Of a DNA stretch of 36,801 nucleotides, positions 23,909-31,193 are shown one piece after another. The notes below the pieces were generated by a model. That model made no database searches and had not been told where the DNA came from. It worked only from the letters and a program-made list of their open reading frames with translations. Where the stretch lies: NCBI GenBank assembly GCA_013202525.1, contig JABMQS010000037.1:1-36801 (forward strand), read 5' to 3'. This DNA is from Candidatus Omnitrophota bacterium. GTDB taxonomy: Bacteria; Omnitrophota; Gorgyraeia; JABMRG01. Within the stretch, counting starts at the first letter, position 1; each line of letters opens with the position of its first letter. The position numbers and the translations under genes are program-made.

Positions 23909-25407
23909 TCCGTAACCTCCTCCATCTTCATACCCCTGGAACCTTTTATAAGTACGACGTCACCCTTGCTTATAACACGGCTCAGAAACGGCGCAATGCC
24001 TTGCTTCTTTTTAAAGACGGTTACCGCCTCTCTGCTCATGCCCTTCTCCAGCGCGCCCTTTGCTATGCTGCCGGCCCTCCCGCCAAAGGTAAGAAGCATA
24101 TCTATCTTCTCGGATGCCAAAAGCCTGCCGGAGTCATAGTGCAATCTATCGGAAGTCTGGCCCAGTTCCAGCATATCACCGGCAACCACTATCCTCTTGC
24201 CGGGCGCGGGATAATCCTTTAAGGCACGGACCGCGCATTCGAAAGAGAGCGGATTTGAATTATAGCAGTCATTGATGACAGTAAAACCTCTGCCGCTCAG
24301 GACCTCCATCCTCTGCTCTTCGGCCTTAAAGTCAGCCAATGCCTTCTGCATGGCCTTTACGCCCATGTAGGGCGAGCAGGCGGCAATAGCTGCCAGCATA
24401 TTATATACATTATGCTTCCCAAAGACCGGCACGCGGAATCTAAGGACACGGGGCTTGGCCCTTTTAATTGCCTGGCTGCCAGCTGTCTTGCGGGCCGGCA
24501 GGCCAGGCAGGAGTGAAACCTTCACACTGAATTCTATACCATCTTCTGTCTGTCTTATATCGGATGCCTTAAAATCCACTTTCTCCTTATCTATGCCGTA
24601 ACTTATTACCTTGAGCCCCTTATAACTTTTTCCTGCCAGTATCTTGTCATCACAGTTTTTGACCCATACGCCTTTTGGCCCAAGGGACTCGACCAGGGCT
24701 ATCTTCTCCTTCAGTACACCTTCCAGGCTCTTTAAGCCCTCAAGGTGAGAAGGGCCTATATTGGTGACTATGGCCATATCCGGCCTTAAGATGGCAGAGT
24801 GATACCTTATCTCGCCGCATGAGTTTGTCCCTACCTCTATAACCACAAAGTCCTGATCCTTTAATCTTAACAGGAGCTGTGCAGCGCCTACCTTGTTATT
24901 TTCAGTGCCGGTAGTACTCAAGACCTTAAACCTCTTACCCAGCATGTGCGCAATCATATCCTTTGTAGTGGTCTTGCCATTTGAGCCGGTAATAGCGATT
25001 ATGGGTATATCAAATCTGTCCCTGTGTGCCTTGCAAATAGCGCTGAGCGCCCTTCTTGCCTCCTTCACCACTATCAACGGGACCTGCCTGCGTAGCTTGG
25101 CTGCTGGCAAGGAATCTGTCTCTGACATGATCACAGCCAGCGCGCCTCTTCTTATGGCCTGACCGATAAACTTAGCACCATTGAAATTTTCGCCATTAAG
25201 CGCGATAAAAAGCTCGCCCCTTCTTATGGTCCTTGAATCTGTAGAGACCCCTTTTGCACGGGCCCTACAGACAGCTAGCCGGCTGCCCTCGCCAAAAAAG
25301 GGCCTTCCTTCTGTTATATCGAGTATCTCTCTTATGCTAAACCCCGTAACAAATTTCTTGGGTCCTCTATTTTTACGCGGTTTAGCAATCTTTCCTGAAG
25401 TTTTCAT
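23881..25407 (-). CDS. murF: UDP-MurNAc-tripeptide:D-Ala-D-Ala ligase
   Basis: A 508-residue Mur ligase completing the pentapeptide. It has STDSRTIRRGELFIALNGENF, the P-loop AITGSNGKTTTKDMIAHML, IVTNIGPSHLEGLKSLEGV, the late NDCYNSNPLSF and VLIKGSRGMKMEEV. It is about 50 residues longer than usual, with a basic 20-residue N-terminal extension before FSIREILDITEG. Its start is the first ATG after murE with only a weak Shine-Dalgarno. Confidence 0.95.
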   Translation of the reverse strand: MKTSGKIAKPRKNRGPKKFVTGFSIREILDITEGRPFFGEGSRLAVCRARAKGVSTDSRTIRRGELFIALNGENFNGAKFIGQAIRRGALAVIMSETDSLPAAKLRRQVPLIVVKEARRALSAICKAHRDRFDIPIIAITGSNGKTTTKDMIAHMLGKRFKVLSTTGTENNKVGAAQLLLRLKDQDFVVIEVGTNSCGEIRYHSAILRPDMAIVTNIGPSHLEGLKSLEGVLKEKIALVESLGPKGVWVKNCDDKILAGKSYKGLKVISYGIDKEKVDFKASDIRQTEDGIEFSVKVSLLPGLPARKTAGSQAIKRAKPRVLRFRVPVFGKHNVYNMLAAIAACSPYMGVKAMQKALADFKAEEQRMEVLSGRGFTVINDCYNSNPLSFECAVRALKDYPAPGKRIVVAGDMLELGQTSDRLHYDSGRLLASEKIDMLLTFGGRAGSIAKGALEKGMSREAVTVFKKKQGIAPFLSRVISKGDVVLIKGSRGMKMEEVTDCFINCSIR

Positions 25408-25419
25408 CTTATCTTTCTT

Positions 25420-26913
25420 TTATTCTTTATTTGTAACGGGGCGCGCATTGCCTTGTTCCAGGGCCTCCTCTGCCACCTTGCGGTCATCAAAAGAGACAAC
25501 AGTGTCTTTTAAGACCTGATAGGACTCATGTCCTTTGCCTGCTATCAATATGATATCCTCTTCCTTTGCCATTGCTATAGATGACTCTATAGCCTTTTTG
25601 CGGCATGTGCATGTCTTGTAGTCTTTAAAATCCTTTGGCAGGCCCTTGACTATCTCCTCTATTATAGACTTGGGGTCTTCGCTGCGCGGGTTGTCTGAGG
25701 TTATAATCACATAATCCGCCAGGTCGGAGGCGACCTTGCCCATACGCGGACGCTTTGTCCTGTCTCTTTCCCCGCCACATCCAAAGACGGTTATAACCCT
25801 GCTCTTTGCAACCTTCTTCAGAGTAGACAGGACATTCATGAGGGCATCATCCGTATGCGCATAGTCGACAAATACTGAAAAGCCCTGTCCGGAATCGATC
25901 TTCTGCAGCCTGCCCGGGGCGCCGTTAAAACTTGCTATCGCCTCTTTGATATACCCAAACCCTACCTCTTCTGAAATAGCAAAGGAGACAGCGGCCAGGA
26001 TGTTGTATATATTGTACTCACCTATAAGAGGCGTCTTTAACTCCAGCGTCCCCGCGGGGTGCTTCACCTTAAAGAAGGAGCCATTTATTGTGGATCTTAT
26101 ATCAAAGGCCTTTATGTCGGCCTCGGCGGCTATCGCATAAGTCAAAACCCGCGCCTTTGCAGCCTCTCTTACGCCCTCTACTATCTTTTTTCCAAATTCA
26201 TCGTCTGCGTTTACTATTGCATGGCCGTTGGACTCCAGCATGTCGAAGAGCCTCTTCTTCACATCAAAATACTCCTGCATATCCTTGTGGTAATCGAGAT
26301 GTTCGCGGCTCAAGTTTGTGAATATGGCCGTCTTAAAGTTTATGCCGTCAACGCGTCGCTGATGGATCGAGTGGCTTGAGACCTCCATAACACAATATGG
26401 TATCTGAGCCTCTACCATCTCGTGCATAAACATCTGAAGCATTATCGCAGAGGGCGTGGTATTGGTGGCCGGTATCCTGCGCTCACCCAGCTCATAGCTT
26501 ATGGTGCCTATGGCCCCGCATTTTTTTCCGGACTGCTTCAGTATCGCCTGAATAAGACACAGGGTGGTGGTCTTTCCGTTTGTACCGGTAATGCCTATCG
26601 CGTTCAGCTTCTGCGAGGGGCGCTTGTAAAAATTATTGGCTATGGTGGCGCATGCCTTTCGCACGTCCTTGACCAGCACCTTGCCAACGCTCTTATAGGT
26701 TATAAAGTCATCCTCGCATACAATGCATACCGCTCCCCGCTCTATCGCCTCATCGATGAAATCGACCCCGTTTAATTTGGCCCCCTTAACAGCAAAGAAG
26801 AGCCCCTCGGGCTTGAGCTGTTTAGAGTCGTAGTAGATACCGTTGATCTCTGTGTATCTATTGCCCTTTATCGCCGTGAGCTCTACCCCCTCTAATAGCT
26901 TATTTAATTTCAT
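25420..26913 (-). CDS. murE: UDP-MurNAc-tripeptide synthetase, probably meso-DAP-adding
   Basis: A 497-residue Mur ligase. The P-loop is GITGTNGKTTTLCLIQAIL; TNTTPSAIMLQMFMHEMVE, NLSREHLDYHKDMQEYF and VFVDYAHTDDALMNVL follow. The substrate-selecting motif is DNPRSEDP, and DNPR is typical of enzymes adding meso-diaminopimelate rather than lysine, so the cell wall is probably A1-gamma type. The ATG overlaps the ftsI stop (ATGA). Confidence 0.96.
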   Translation of the reverse strand: MKLNKLLEGVELTAIKGNRYTEINGIYYDSKQLKPEGLFFAVKGAKLNGVDFIDEAIERGAVCIVCEDDFITYKSVGKVLVKDVRKACATIANNFYKRPSQKLNAIGITGTNGKTTTLCLIQAILKQSGKKCGAIGTISYELGERRIPATNTTPSAIMLQMFMHEMVEAQIPYCVMEVSSHSIHQRRVDGINFKTAIFTNLSREHLDYHKDMQEYFDVKKRLFDMLESNGHAIVNADDEFGKKIVEGVREAAKARVLTYAIAAEADIKAFDIRSTINGSFFKVKHPAGTLELKTPLIGEYNIYNILAAVSFAISEEVGFGYIKEAIASFNGAPGRLQKIDSGQGFSVFVDYAHTDDALMNVLSTLKKVAKSRVITVFGCGGERDRTKRPRMGKVASDLADYVIITSDNPRSEDPKSIIEEIVKGLPKDFKDYKTCTCRKKAIESSIAMAKEEDIILIAGKGHESYQVLKDTVVSFDDRKVAEEALEQGNARPVTNKE

Positions 26914-28616
26914 CCTAAAGACTCCTTTGTCTTTTTGGGTTTCGGTTCGACCTCCATATACTTTAATGTTGCCTCTGCGATCTCCTTAAACACCGGCGCG
27001 GACACACTGCCTCCAAAATAGACCGGGTGGGGTTCATCTATCATTACACAGATGGCAACTACAGGCTCATCCGCCGGGGCAAAACCTGCAAAGGAGGCGA
27101 TAAACTTACTGTGCGAATACCTCCCGGACGGCTCCACCTTCTGGGAGGTGCCTGTCTTCCCGGCAGATGTATAATCCGTTATCCTTGCGCGCTTACCGGT
27201 CCCCCTCTCTACCACACCCTGCATTATCTCCTTTAACGCAACGGATGTCTCATGCGATATCACTCTGCGTTTTACGATCGGCTTATACTCCTTGATAACC
27301 TCGCCCTTGGAATCGATGATCTCAGATACCAGGCGTGGCTTCATGAGCACTCCGTCGTTTGCGATCGCCGCTATGCAGGCAGTCAGCTGTATGGGTGTGG
27401 CTGCTATCTCCTGGCCCATGGGCACGGCAGTCATGGAATACCTACTCCAGCGGCTTAAGGGGCGTACCTTGCCCGGTATCTCACCGGGAAACTCTATGCC
27501 TGTAGGCGTGCCAAAGCCATAGGCCCTGATATATCTATACAGCGCCTTATCCCCCAGCTTCATAGCAGCCTTTACTGTTCCTATGTTGGAAGATTTCTCT
27601 ATGACCTCCCTGAACGTCATGTTGCCATGCCCGCGGTGATCATGCAGTGTGTGGCCCGCAACATACCAGGCCCCGTTTTCACAGAAGAAATTATCCTCCA
27701 GGGAGACCACCCCTTCGTTAAGACAGGCAGAGGCAGTGACCACCTTAAAGACAGAACCGGGCTCATAATAATCGGTTATTGCGCGGTTCCTCCTTGAATC
27801 ACTGGTGGCGTTTTGAAAATCATTGATATCGTAGGAAGGTTCGACCGCCAATGCGAGTATATCCCCGGTCGCCGGCTCCATCACCACCGCAACGCCTGCC
27901 TTGGCGTTATGCTTTTTGATGGCCTTCTTCAGGGCCTTCTCCGCGGTGTGCTGGATCACCTGATCGATCGTAAGCACGAGATTATAGCCGTTTACCGGCG
28001 GCACATACTCTTTCTCAAATGCATAGAGTTCTCTCGATTTGGCATCCCTTATTATCGACCTGTAACCATCCCTGCCGCGCAGGTACTTATTATAATGGCT
28101 TTCAAGGCCTTCCAGGCCCACGCTGTCGATATCGCAGAAGCCTATGGTCTGGGAAGCAAGGGATCCGTTCGGGTAGAAACGCTTTCTCTCATCTATGAGG
28201 TGTATGCCCTTCAGATTCAGCCCGCTTACTTTGCCAGCCTGCTCCTTTGTGACCTTCCTGGCAAGCCACACAAACTGTTTATCTCGGCTCAGCCTCTCAT
28301 AGAGAAAACCCTTATCCTTGCCCAGTATGGGAGCAAGCTTCCTCGCGGTCTTCTCCTTCTCATCTACATCCCTTGAAACAGCATAAACAGAGTCTACCTT
28401 AAGGTCTACTGCCAATTTTCGCATATTCCTGTCTAATATGGCGCCGCGGGTGGGCTCAAATACGATGGTTACGGAGTGCTGGTTATTGGCAAGATCAACA
28501 AATCGTTTGTGCTGGAAGACCTGTATATATATAAGACGAATAGAAATAAGTGTAAGTATTATGGTGAATGTAAGTGTTATAATACCTAACCTAAATCTGT
28601 ATCGCCTGGTCTGCAA
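26910..28616 (-). CDS. ftsI: Septal class B penicillin-binding protein
   Basis: A 568-residue transpeptidase crosslinking septal peptidoglycan with FtsW. One N-terminal membrane anchor (residues about 10-32) is followed by a pedestal domain (FEPTRGAILDRNMRKLAVD) and the transpeptidase domain with SxxK (EPGSVFKVV), SxN (KSSNIGTVKAA) and KTG (SAGKTGTSQKV). No PASTA domains. The start is TTG, directly after an in-frame TAA, with GAGGG five bases upstream; no better start exists before the anchor. Confidence 0.95.
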   Translation of the reverse strand: MQTRRYRFRLGIITLTFTIILTLISIRLIYIQVFQHKRFVDLANNQHSVTIVFEPTRGAILDRNMRKLAVDLKVDSVYAVSRDVDEKEKTARKLAPILGKDKGFLYERLSRDKQFVWLARKVTKEQAGKVSGLNLKGIHLIDERKRFYPNGSLASQTIGFCDIDSVGLEGLESHYNKYLRGRDGYRSIIRDAKSRELYAFEKEYVPPVNGYNLVLTIDQVIQHTAEKALKKAIKKHNAKAGVAVVMEPATGDILALAVEPSYDINDFQNATSDSRRNRAITDYYEPGSVFKVVTASACLNEGVVSLEDNFFCENGAWYVAGHTLHDHRGHGNMTFREVIEKSSNIGTVKAAMKLGDKALYRYIRAYGFGTPTGIEFPGEIPGKVRPLSRWSRYSMTAVPMGQEIAATPIQLTACIAAIANDGVLMKPRLVSEIIDSKGEVIKEYKPIVKRRVISHETSVALKEIMQGVVERGTGKRARITDYTSAGKTGTSQKVEPSGRYSHSKFIASFAGFAPADEPVVAICVMIDEPHPVYFGGSVSAPVFKEIAEATLKYMEVEPKPKKTKESLG

Positions 28617-28701
28617 TTAGGCCCTCGCTTAACTAGACCCCTCGCGTAAAAATGACAGGAGTCCCTCTAACATCATAAACTATATATATAGAAATGAAAG
28701 A

Positions 28702-29112
28702 TTAAAATCCTAAGAGGTGTGTCTGCTTCTGCTCGCCCAGTTCTTTTGCTATAGCCTCGGTGTCAAGTGAGAACATATTAAGCAGGAATTTGCCGGCAGT
28801 AGCAAAGGGCCTTGCCGTGATAGCTGTCTCATGGGCAGATATCGGCCTCTGCTGCCCTATCCGGATCTTCTGGCGCCTCATGAGGCTGTAGGTCTCATCT
28901 TCTTTTTTGGCAATAATTATATTTTCAAGGCGTGCAGGTGTTTCAAGCCTGGCTACATTATAGCGCAGCTGCCTGTTCTGGTCAACTAATAAAGATATGG
29001 ATTTTTGATTGGAATTTATATGATAACTGTATTCCAAAAGCCTTGTCTGCTGGAATACATAAAAAGACGCAAAAAAACTCATAATTAAAACGCCAACAAC
29101 AAATTTACGCAT
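28702..29112 (-). CDS. ftsL: FtsL-like division protein
   Basis: A 136-residue bitopic protein with one membrane segment (residues about 4-20) followed by a short coiled-coil (NSNQKSISLLVDQNRQLRYN). This layout and its place between mraW and ftsI identify FtsL, which scaffolds the FtsQLB complex; sequence conservation in the family is low. AAGGA precedes the ATG, 2 nt after the mraW stop. A gap of 85 nt to ftsI holds only a weak hairpin. Confidence 0.82.
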   Translation of the reverse strand: MRKFVVGVLIMSFFASFYVFQQTRLLEYSYHINSNQKSISLLVDQNRQLRYNVARLETPARLENIIIAKKEDETYSLMRRQKIRIGQQRPISAHETAITARPFATAGKFLLNMFSLDTEAIAKELGEQKQTHLLGF

Positions 29113-29114
29113 CT

Positions 29115-29999
29115 CTAATCCTTTATGCTCCGGGCCGCTCTCAACTTTGCGCTTCGCGACCGCGGGTTCTGAACCTTCTCTGCCTCACCTGCCATTACCG
29201 GCTTCTTTGTAAGGATCTCAAGTGCACCCTGCTTGGCCTGTTCTCTGAAGGTGTGCTTTACTATCCTATCCTCAAGGGAATGAAAGGATATGACGACTAT
29301 CCTCGCATCCGGGCTCAGGAAGGCGCTTGCCTTGTTCAGGGCCTCTTTCAGCGCTCCAAGCTCATCATTGATGTATATCCTCAGTGCCTGGAAGGTCCTG
29401 GTTGCAGGGTCTATCCTGCTTGCGCGGCTGTACCTCACCGAGCTCCTTATCAGGGCAGCTAATTCAGCGCTGTCTCTTATCTGGGCCTTCTTCTCCTGGG
29501 ATACTATCGCCTTGGCGATCCTCCGCCAAAACCTCTCCTCCCCAAGGTCCCTTATAATGCCTGCCAGGGTCTTCTCATCCATTCGCTTAAGTACCTCCCA
29601 GAGAGGCTTTGCACCAGTCGTATCCATTCTCATGTCAAGACTGCCGCTTCTCGCAAAGCTGAATCCCCTCTCCGGGTCCTCGAGCTGGAAGGAAGATATC
29701 CCCAAATCAAAGAGCATGCCATCTACACGATCTATCTCAAGCTTACGTAGAACACTGTCAAAATCTCTGAAATTGGCATGTGCCAATACAAAGGCGCCTT
29801 TAAAAACCTTAAGGTTTGCCTCTGCAGTTTCAAGTGCCTTTGTATCAGCATCTATGCCAACGAGTCTTCCGCCAGGTGGAAGCCTCTTCAAAATCTCTTC
29901 TGAATGCCCGCCGCCGCCTACTGTGCAATCCAGAATGACCTTCTTATCTTCACACTTCAAATACTCGAGTGCCTCTTCTGACAAAACACTCTTATGCAC
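29115..29999 (-). CDS. rsmH: 16S rRNA m4C1402 methyltransferase
   Basis: A 294-residue SAM-dependent enzyme (MraW) methylating the 16S rRNA decoding centre. It has MHKSVLSEEALEYL, the SAM loop LDCTVGGGGHSEEIL, DGMLFDLGISSFQLEDPERGFSF, TFQALRIYINDEL and VISFHSLEDRIVKHTFR. The start is GTG with GAGG seven bases upstream. It is the third gene of the cluster, after mraZ and a small ORF. Confidence 0.97.
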   Translation of the reverse strand: MHKSVLSEEALEYLKCEDKKVILDCTVGGGGHSEEILKRLPPGGRLVGIDADTKALETAEANLKVFKGAFVLAHANFRDFDSVLRKLEIDRVDGMLFDLGISSFQLEDPERGFSFARSGSLDMRMDTTGAKPLWEVLKRMDEKTLAGIIRDLGEERFWRRIAKAIVSQEKKAQIRDSAELAALIRSSVRYSRASRIDPATRTFQALRIYINDELGALKEALNKASAFLSPDARIVVISFHSLEDRIVKHTFREQAKQGALEILTKKPVMAGEAEKVQNPRSRSAKLRAARSIKD

Positions 30000-30020
30000 C
30001 GCTAAACCTCAAACCGGTTG

Positions 30021-30203
30021 TCAATATCGCCTTCTTTTCCTGGGCAGTATCTGGTGCCTTTCCGCCCCCAGTAGATGAGGGTTTATGCCGACTAAGCGCG
30101 GATCCGCGTTCAAGGCGCGCATCTTCTTGAGCCTTTCGATCAGGACCTCGCTCTCTTCAAGGAGCTTCTTCTTCCTATTCACAGTACCAGCGGGAAGCAC
30201 CAT
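30021..30203 (-). CDS. Small basic protein of unknown function between mraZ and rsmH
   Basis: A 60-residue ORF that I do not recognise. A near-ideal Shine-Dalgarno (AAAGGAG, five bases from the ATG) and gaps of 41 and 21 nt to its neighbours argue that it is translated. The middle is predicted helical and charged (NRKKKLLEESEVLIERLKKM) and the C-terminus is strongly basic (ILPRKRRRY). No signal peptide, membrane segment or cysteine pair. mraZ and rsmH are normally adjacent, so a gene here is unusual. Confidence 0.65.
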   Translation of the reverse strand: MVLPAGTVNRKKKLLEESEVLIERLKKMRALNADPRLVGINPHLLGAERHQILPRKRRRY

Positions 30204-30244
30204 CTTTACTCCTTTACCTTTTCCAGTTGTAATTATAAAAGAAC

Positions 30245-30685
30245 CTATTGCTCTTCTATTAAGTCTTCAGCGATTGCTTCAAACGATTCCCTGGAGCCTT
30301 CGTAATACTCCTGCCACTTCTCCTTGCTCCAGATCTCTATCCTGTTGGAGACGCCTATCAGCATTATGTCTTTCTTAATCCCTGCGTGTTCTTTGAGGTA
30401 AGAAGGCAGAAGTATCCTGCCCTGCTTATCCGGAGTCGCCTCCTGAGCGCCTGAAAAGAATAAACGATTGAACTTACGGTTGATTGATTTGGTAAATGAT
30501 TTGGATTTAAATGCCGACTCTTGCGTGCGCCACTCTTCTTCCGAAAAAAGAAATAGGCACTTGTCGAGGCCGCGTGTTACATAGAGCTTTTCCACGTAGG
30601 CCTCTTTGAGGACATCACGAAACTTAGACGGGATGATCAATCGGCCCTTGCGATCTAAGCTATGTTCGAACTCTCCGTAAAACAT
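30245..30685 (-). CDS. mraZ: Transcriptional regulator MraZ
   Basis: A 146-residue protein made of two AbrB/SpoVT-like units, each with the DxxxR signature (DRKGRLIIPSKF near residue 10 and DKQGRILLPSYL near 85). MraZ rings bind GTGG-containing direct repeats upstream of mraZ and control the dcw operon. Such boxes are visible upstream here (separate entry), so autoregulation is likely. AGAGGG precedes the ATG. Confidence 0.96.
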   Translation of the reverse strand: MFYGEFEHSLDRKGRLIIPSKFRDVLKEAYVEKLYVTRGLDKCLFLFSEEEWRTQESAFKSKSFTKSINRKFNRLFFSGAQEATPDKQGRILLPSYLKEHAGIKKDIMLIGVSNRIEIWSKEKWQEYYEGSRESFEAIAEDLIEEQ

Positions 30686-30699
30686 CTCTTTACCCTCTC

Positions 30700-30834
30700 C
30701 CCACCGAGAAGGGGCCTTTTAGATTTCAAACTAAGAAGGGACCATTTTCGCCCACCGAGAAGGGGCCCTTCTTACTCGCCGAAAAGGAACCTCGTCGCCC
30801 ACCGAGAAGGAACCTTTTTTCACCCACCGAGAAG
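30700..30834 (-). repeat. Six-unit ~25-nt tandem repeat in the mraZ leader
   Basis: A 12-nt core, CTTCTCGGTGGG on the minus strand, begins on the plus strand at 30700, 30751, 30798 and 30823, with degenerate copies at 30726 and 30775. Steps are 23-26 nt. Flanks are also partly repeated (GGTTCC or GGCCCC before the core). The array lies between the mraZ promoter and its ATG, so it forms the 5' leader. The 508-nt gap at 30686-31193 holds this array, the promoter and boxes, an AT-rich stretch and two dispersed repeats; I see no gene in it. Confidence 0.8.
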
Positions 30835-30848
30835 GAATTGATCCTAAA

Positions 30849-30874
30849 CCACTTTCCTCCACTTTGAACCACTT
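30849..30874 (-). promoter_or_regulatory. MraZ-type binding boxes
   Basis: Three AAGTGG repeats on the minus strand (30869-30874, 30859-30864, 30849-30854) are spaced exactly 10 nt apart, the phasing described for MraZ operators. They lie just downstream of the mraZ -10 box, around the expected transcription start, which suits repression by MraZ. Confidence 0.8.
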
Positions 30875-30883
30875 ACGATACAA

Positions 30884-30912
30884 AGTATACACGACATACC
30901 ATATATTGTCAA
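30884..30912 (-). promoter_or_regulatory. Sigma70 promoter of the dcw cluster
   Basis: TTGACA (30907-30912) and TATACT (30884-30889) on the minus strand with a 17-nt spacer. Transcription would start near 30877, giving a leader of about 190 nt before mraZ. Confidence 0.8.
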
Positions 30913-31104
30913 GGGGTAATTATTGGGCTGGTAGGACTAACTCTTTAAAAAATCTCTTTTATGGGGAAAATATACAAAATAAGGTGGGTTTAACTACTTA
31001 TAAGCACTACATATGGTGACAACTCGCTGTGGAGCGATTTCCCATTTTTTAAAAAAAAATTAAAAAAATTACATCATTTAAGGCCCTCGTCACTGCAAAT
31101 ATTT

Positions 31105-31130
31105 GTCATTCCCGCGAAAGCGGGAATCCA
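31105..31130. repeat. Dispersed intergenic palindrome
   Basis: GTCATTCCCGCGAAAGCGGGAATCC: a hairpin (ATTCCCGC / GCGGGAAT) of a type seen in intergenic regions of many bacterial genomes (from memory). One copy here, just downstream of the kinase-like gene on the minus strand. Confidence 0.65.
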
Positions 31131-31137
31131 TACCTCC

Positions 31138-31190
31138 GTCATTGCGAGCGACCTGTCCCGAGCAAAGTCGAGGGGAGCGAAGCAATCACA
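31138..31190. repeat. Dispersed intergenic repeat with nested insert
   Basis: It begins GTCATTGCGAGCGACC and ends GAGCGAAGCAATCACA, arms I recognise from a widespread intergenic repeat (GTCATTGCGAG...GAAGCAATC). The middle (CCTGTCCCGAGC...GTCGAGGGG) resembles a second common repeat. It ends 4 nt from the stop of the kinase-like gene. Confidence 0.6.
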
Positions 31191-31193
31191 TCC

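Noticed and set aside
28617-28701. Short ORF (MMLEGLLSF...) in the ftsL-ftsI gap
   Set aside because: Fifteen codons, no ribosome site, low complexity; the gap is more simply a spacer with a weak GACTCCT/AGGGGTC hairpin.
30700-30834. Possible CRISPR array in the mraZ leader
   Set aside because: Units are ~25 nt with only a 12-nt core, have no unique 30-nt spacers, and no cas genes are near.
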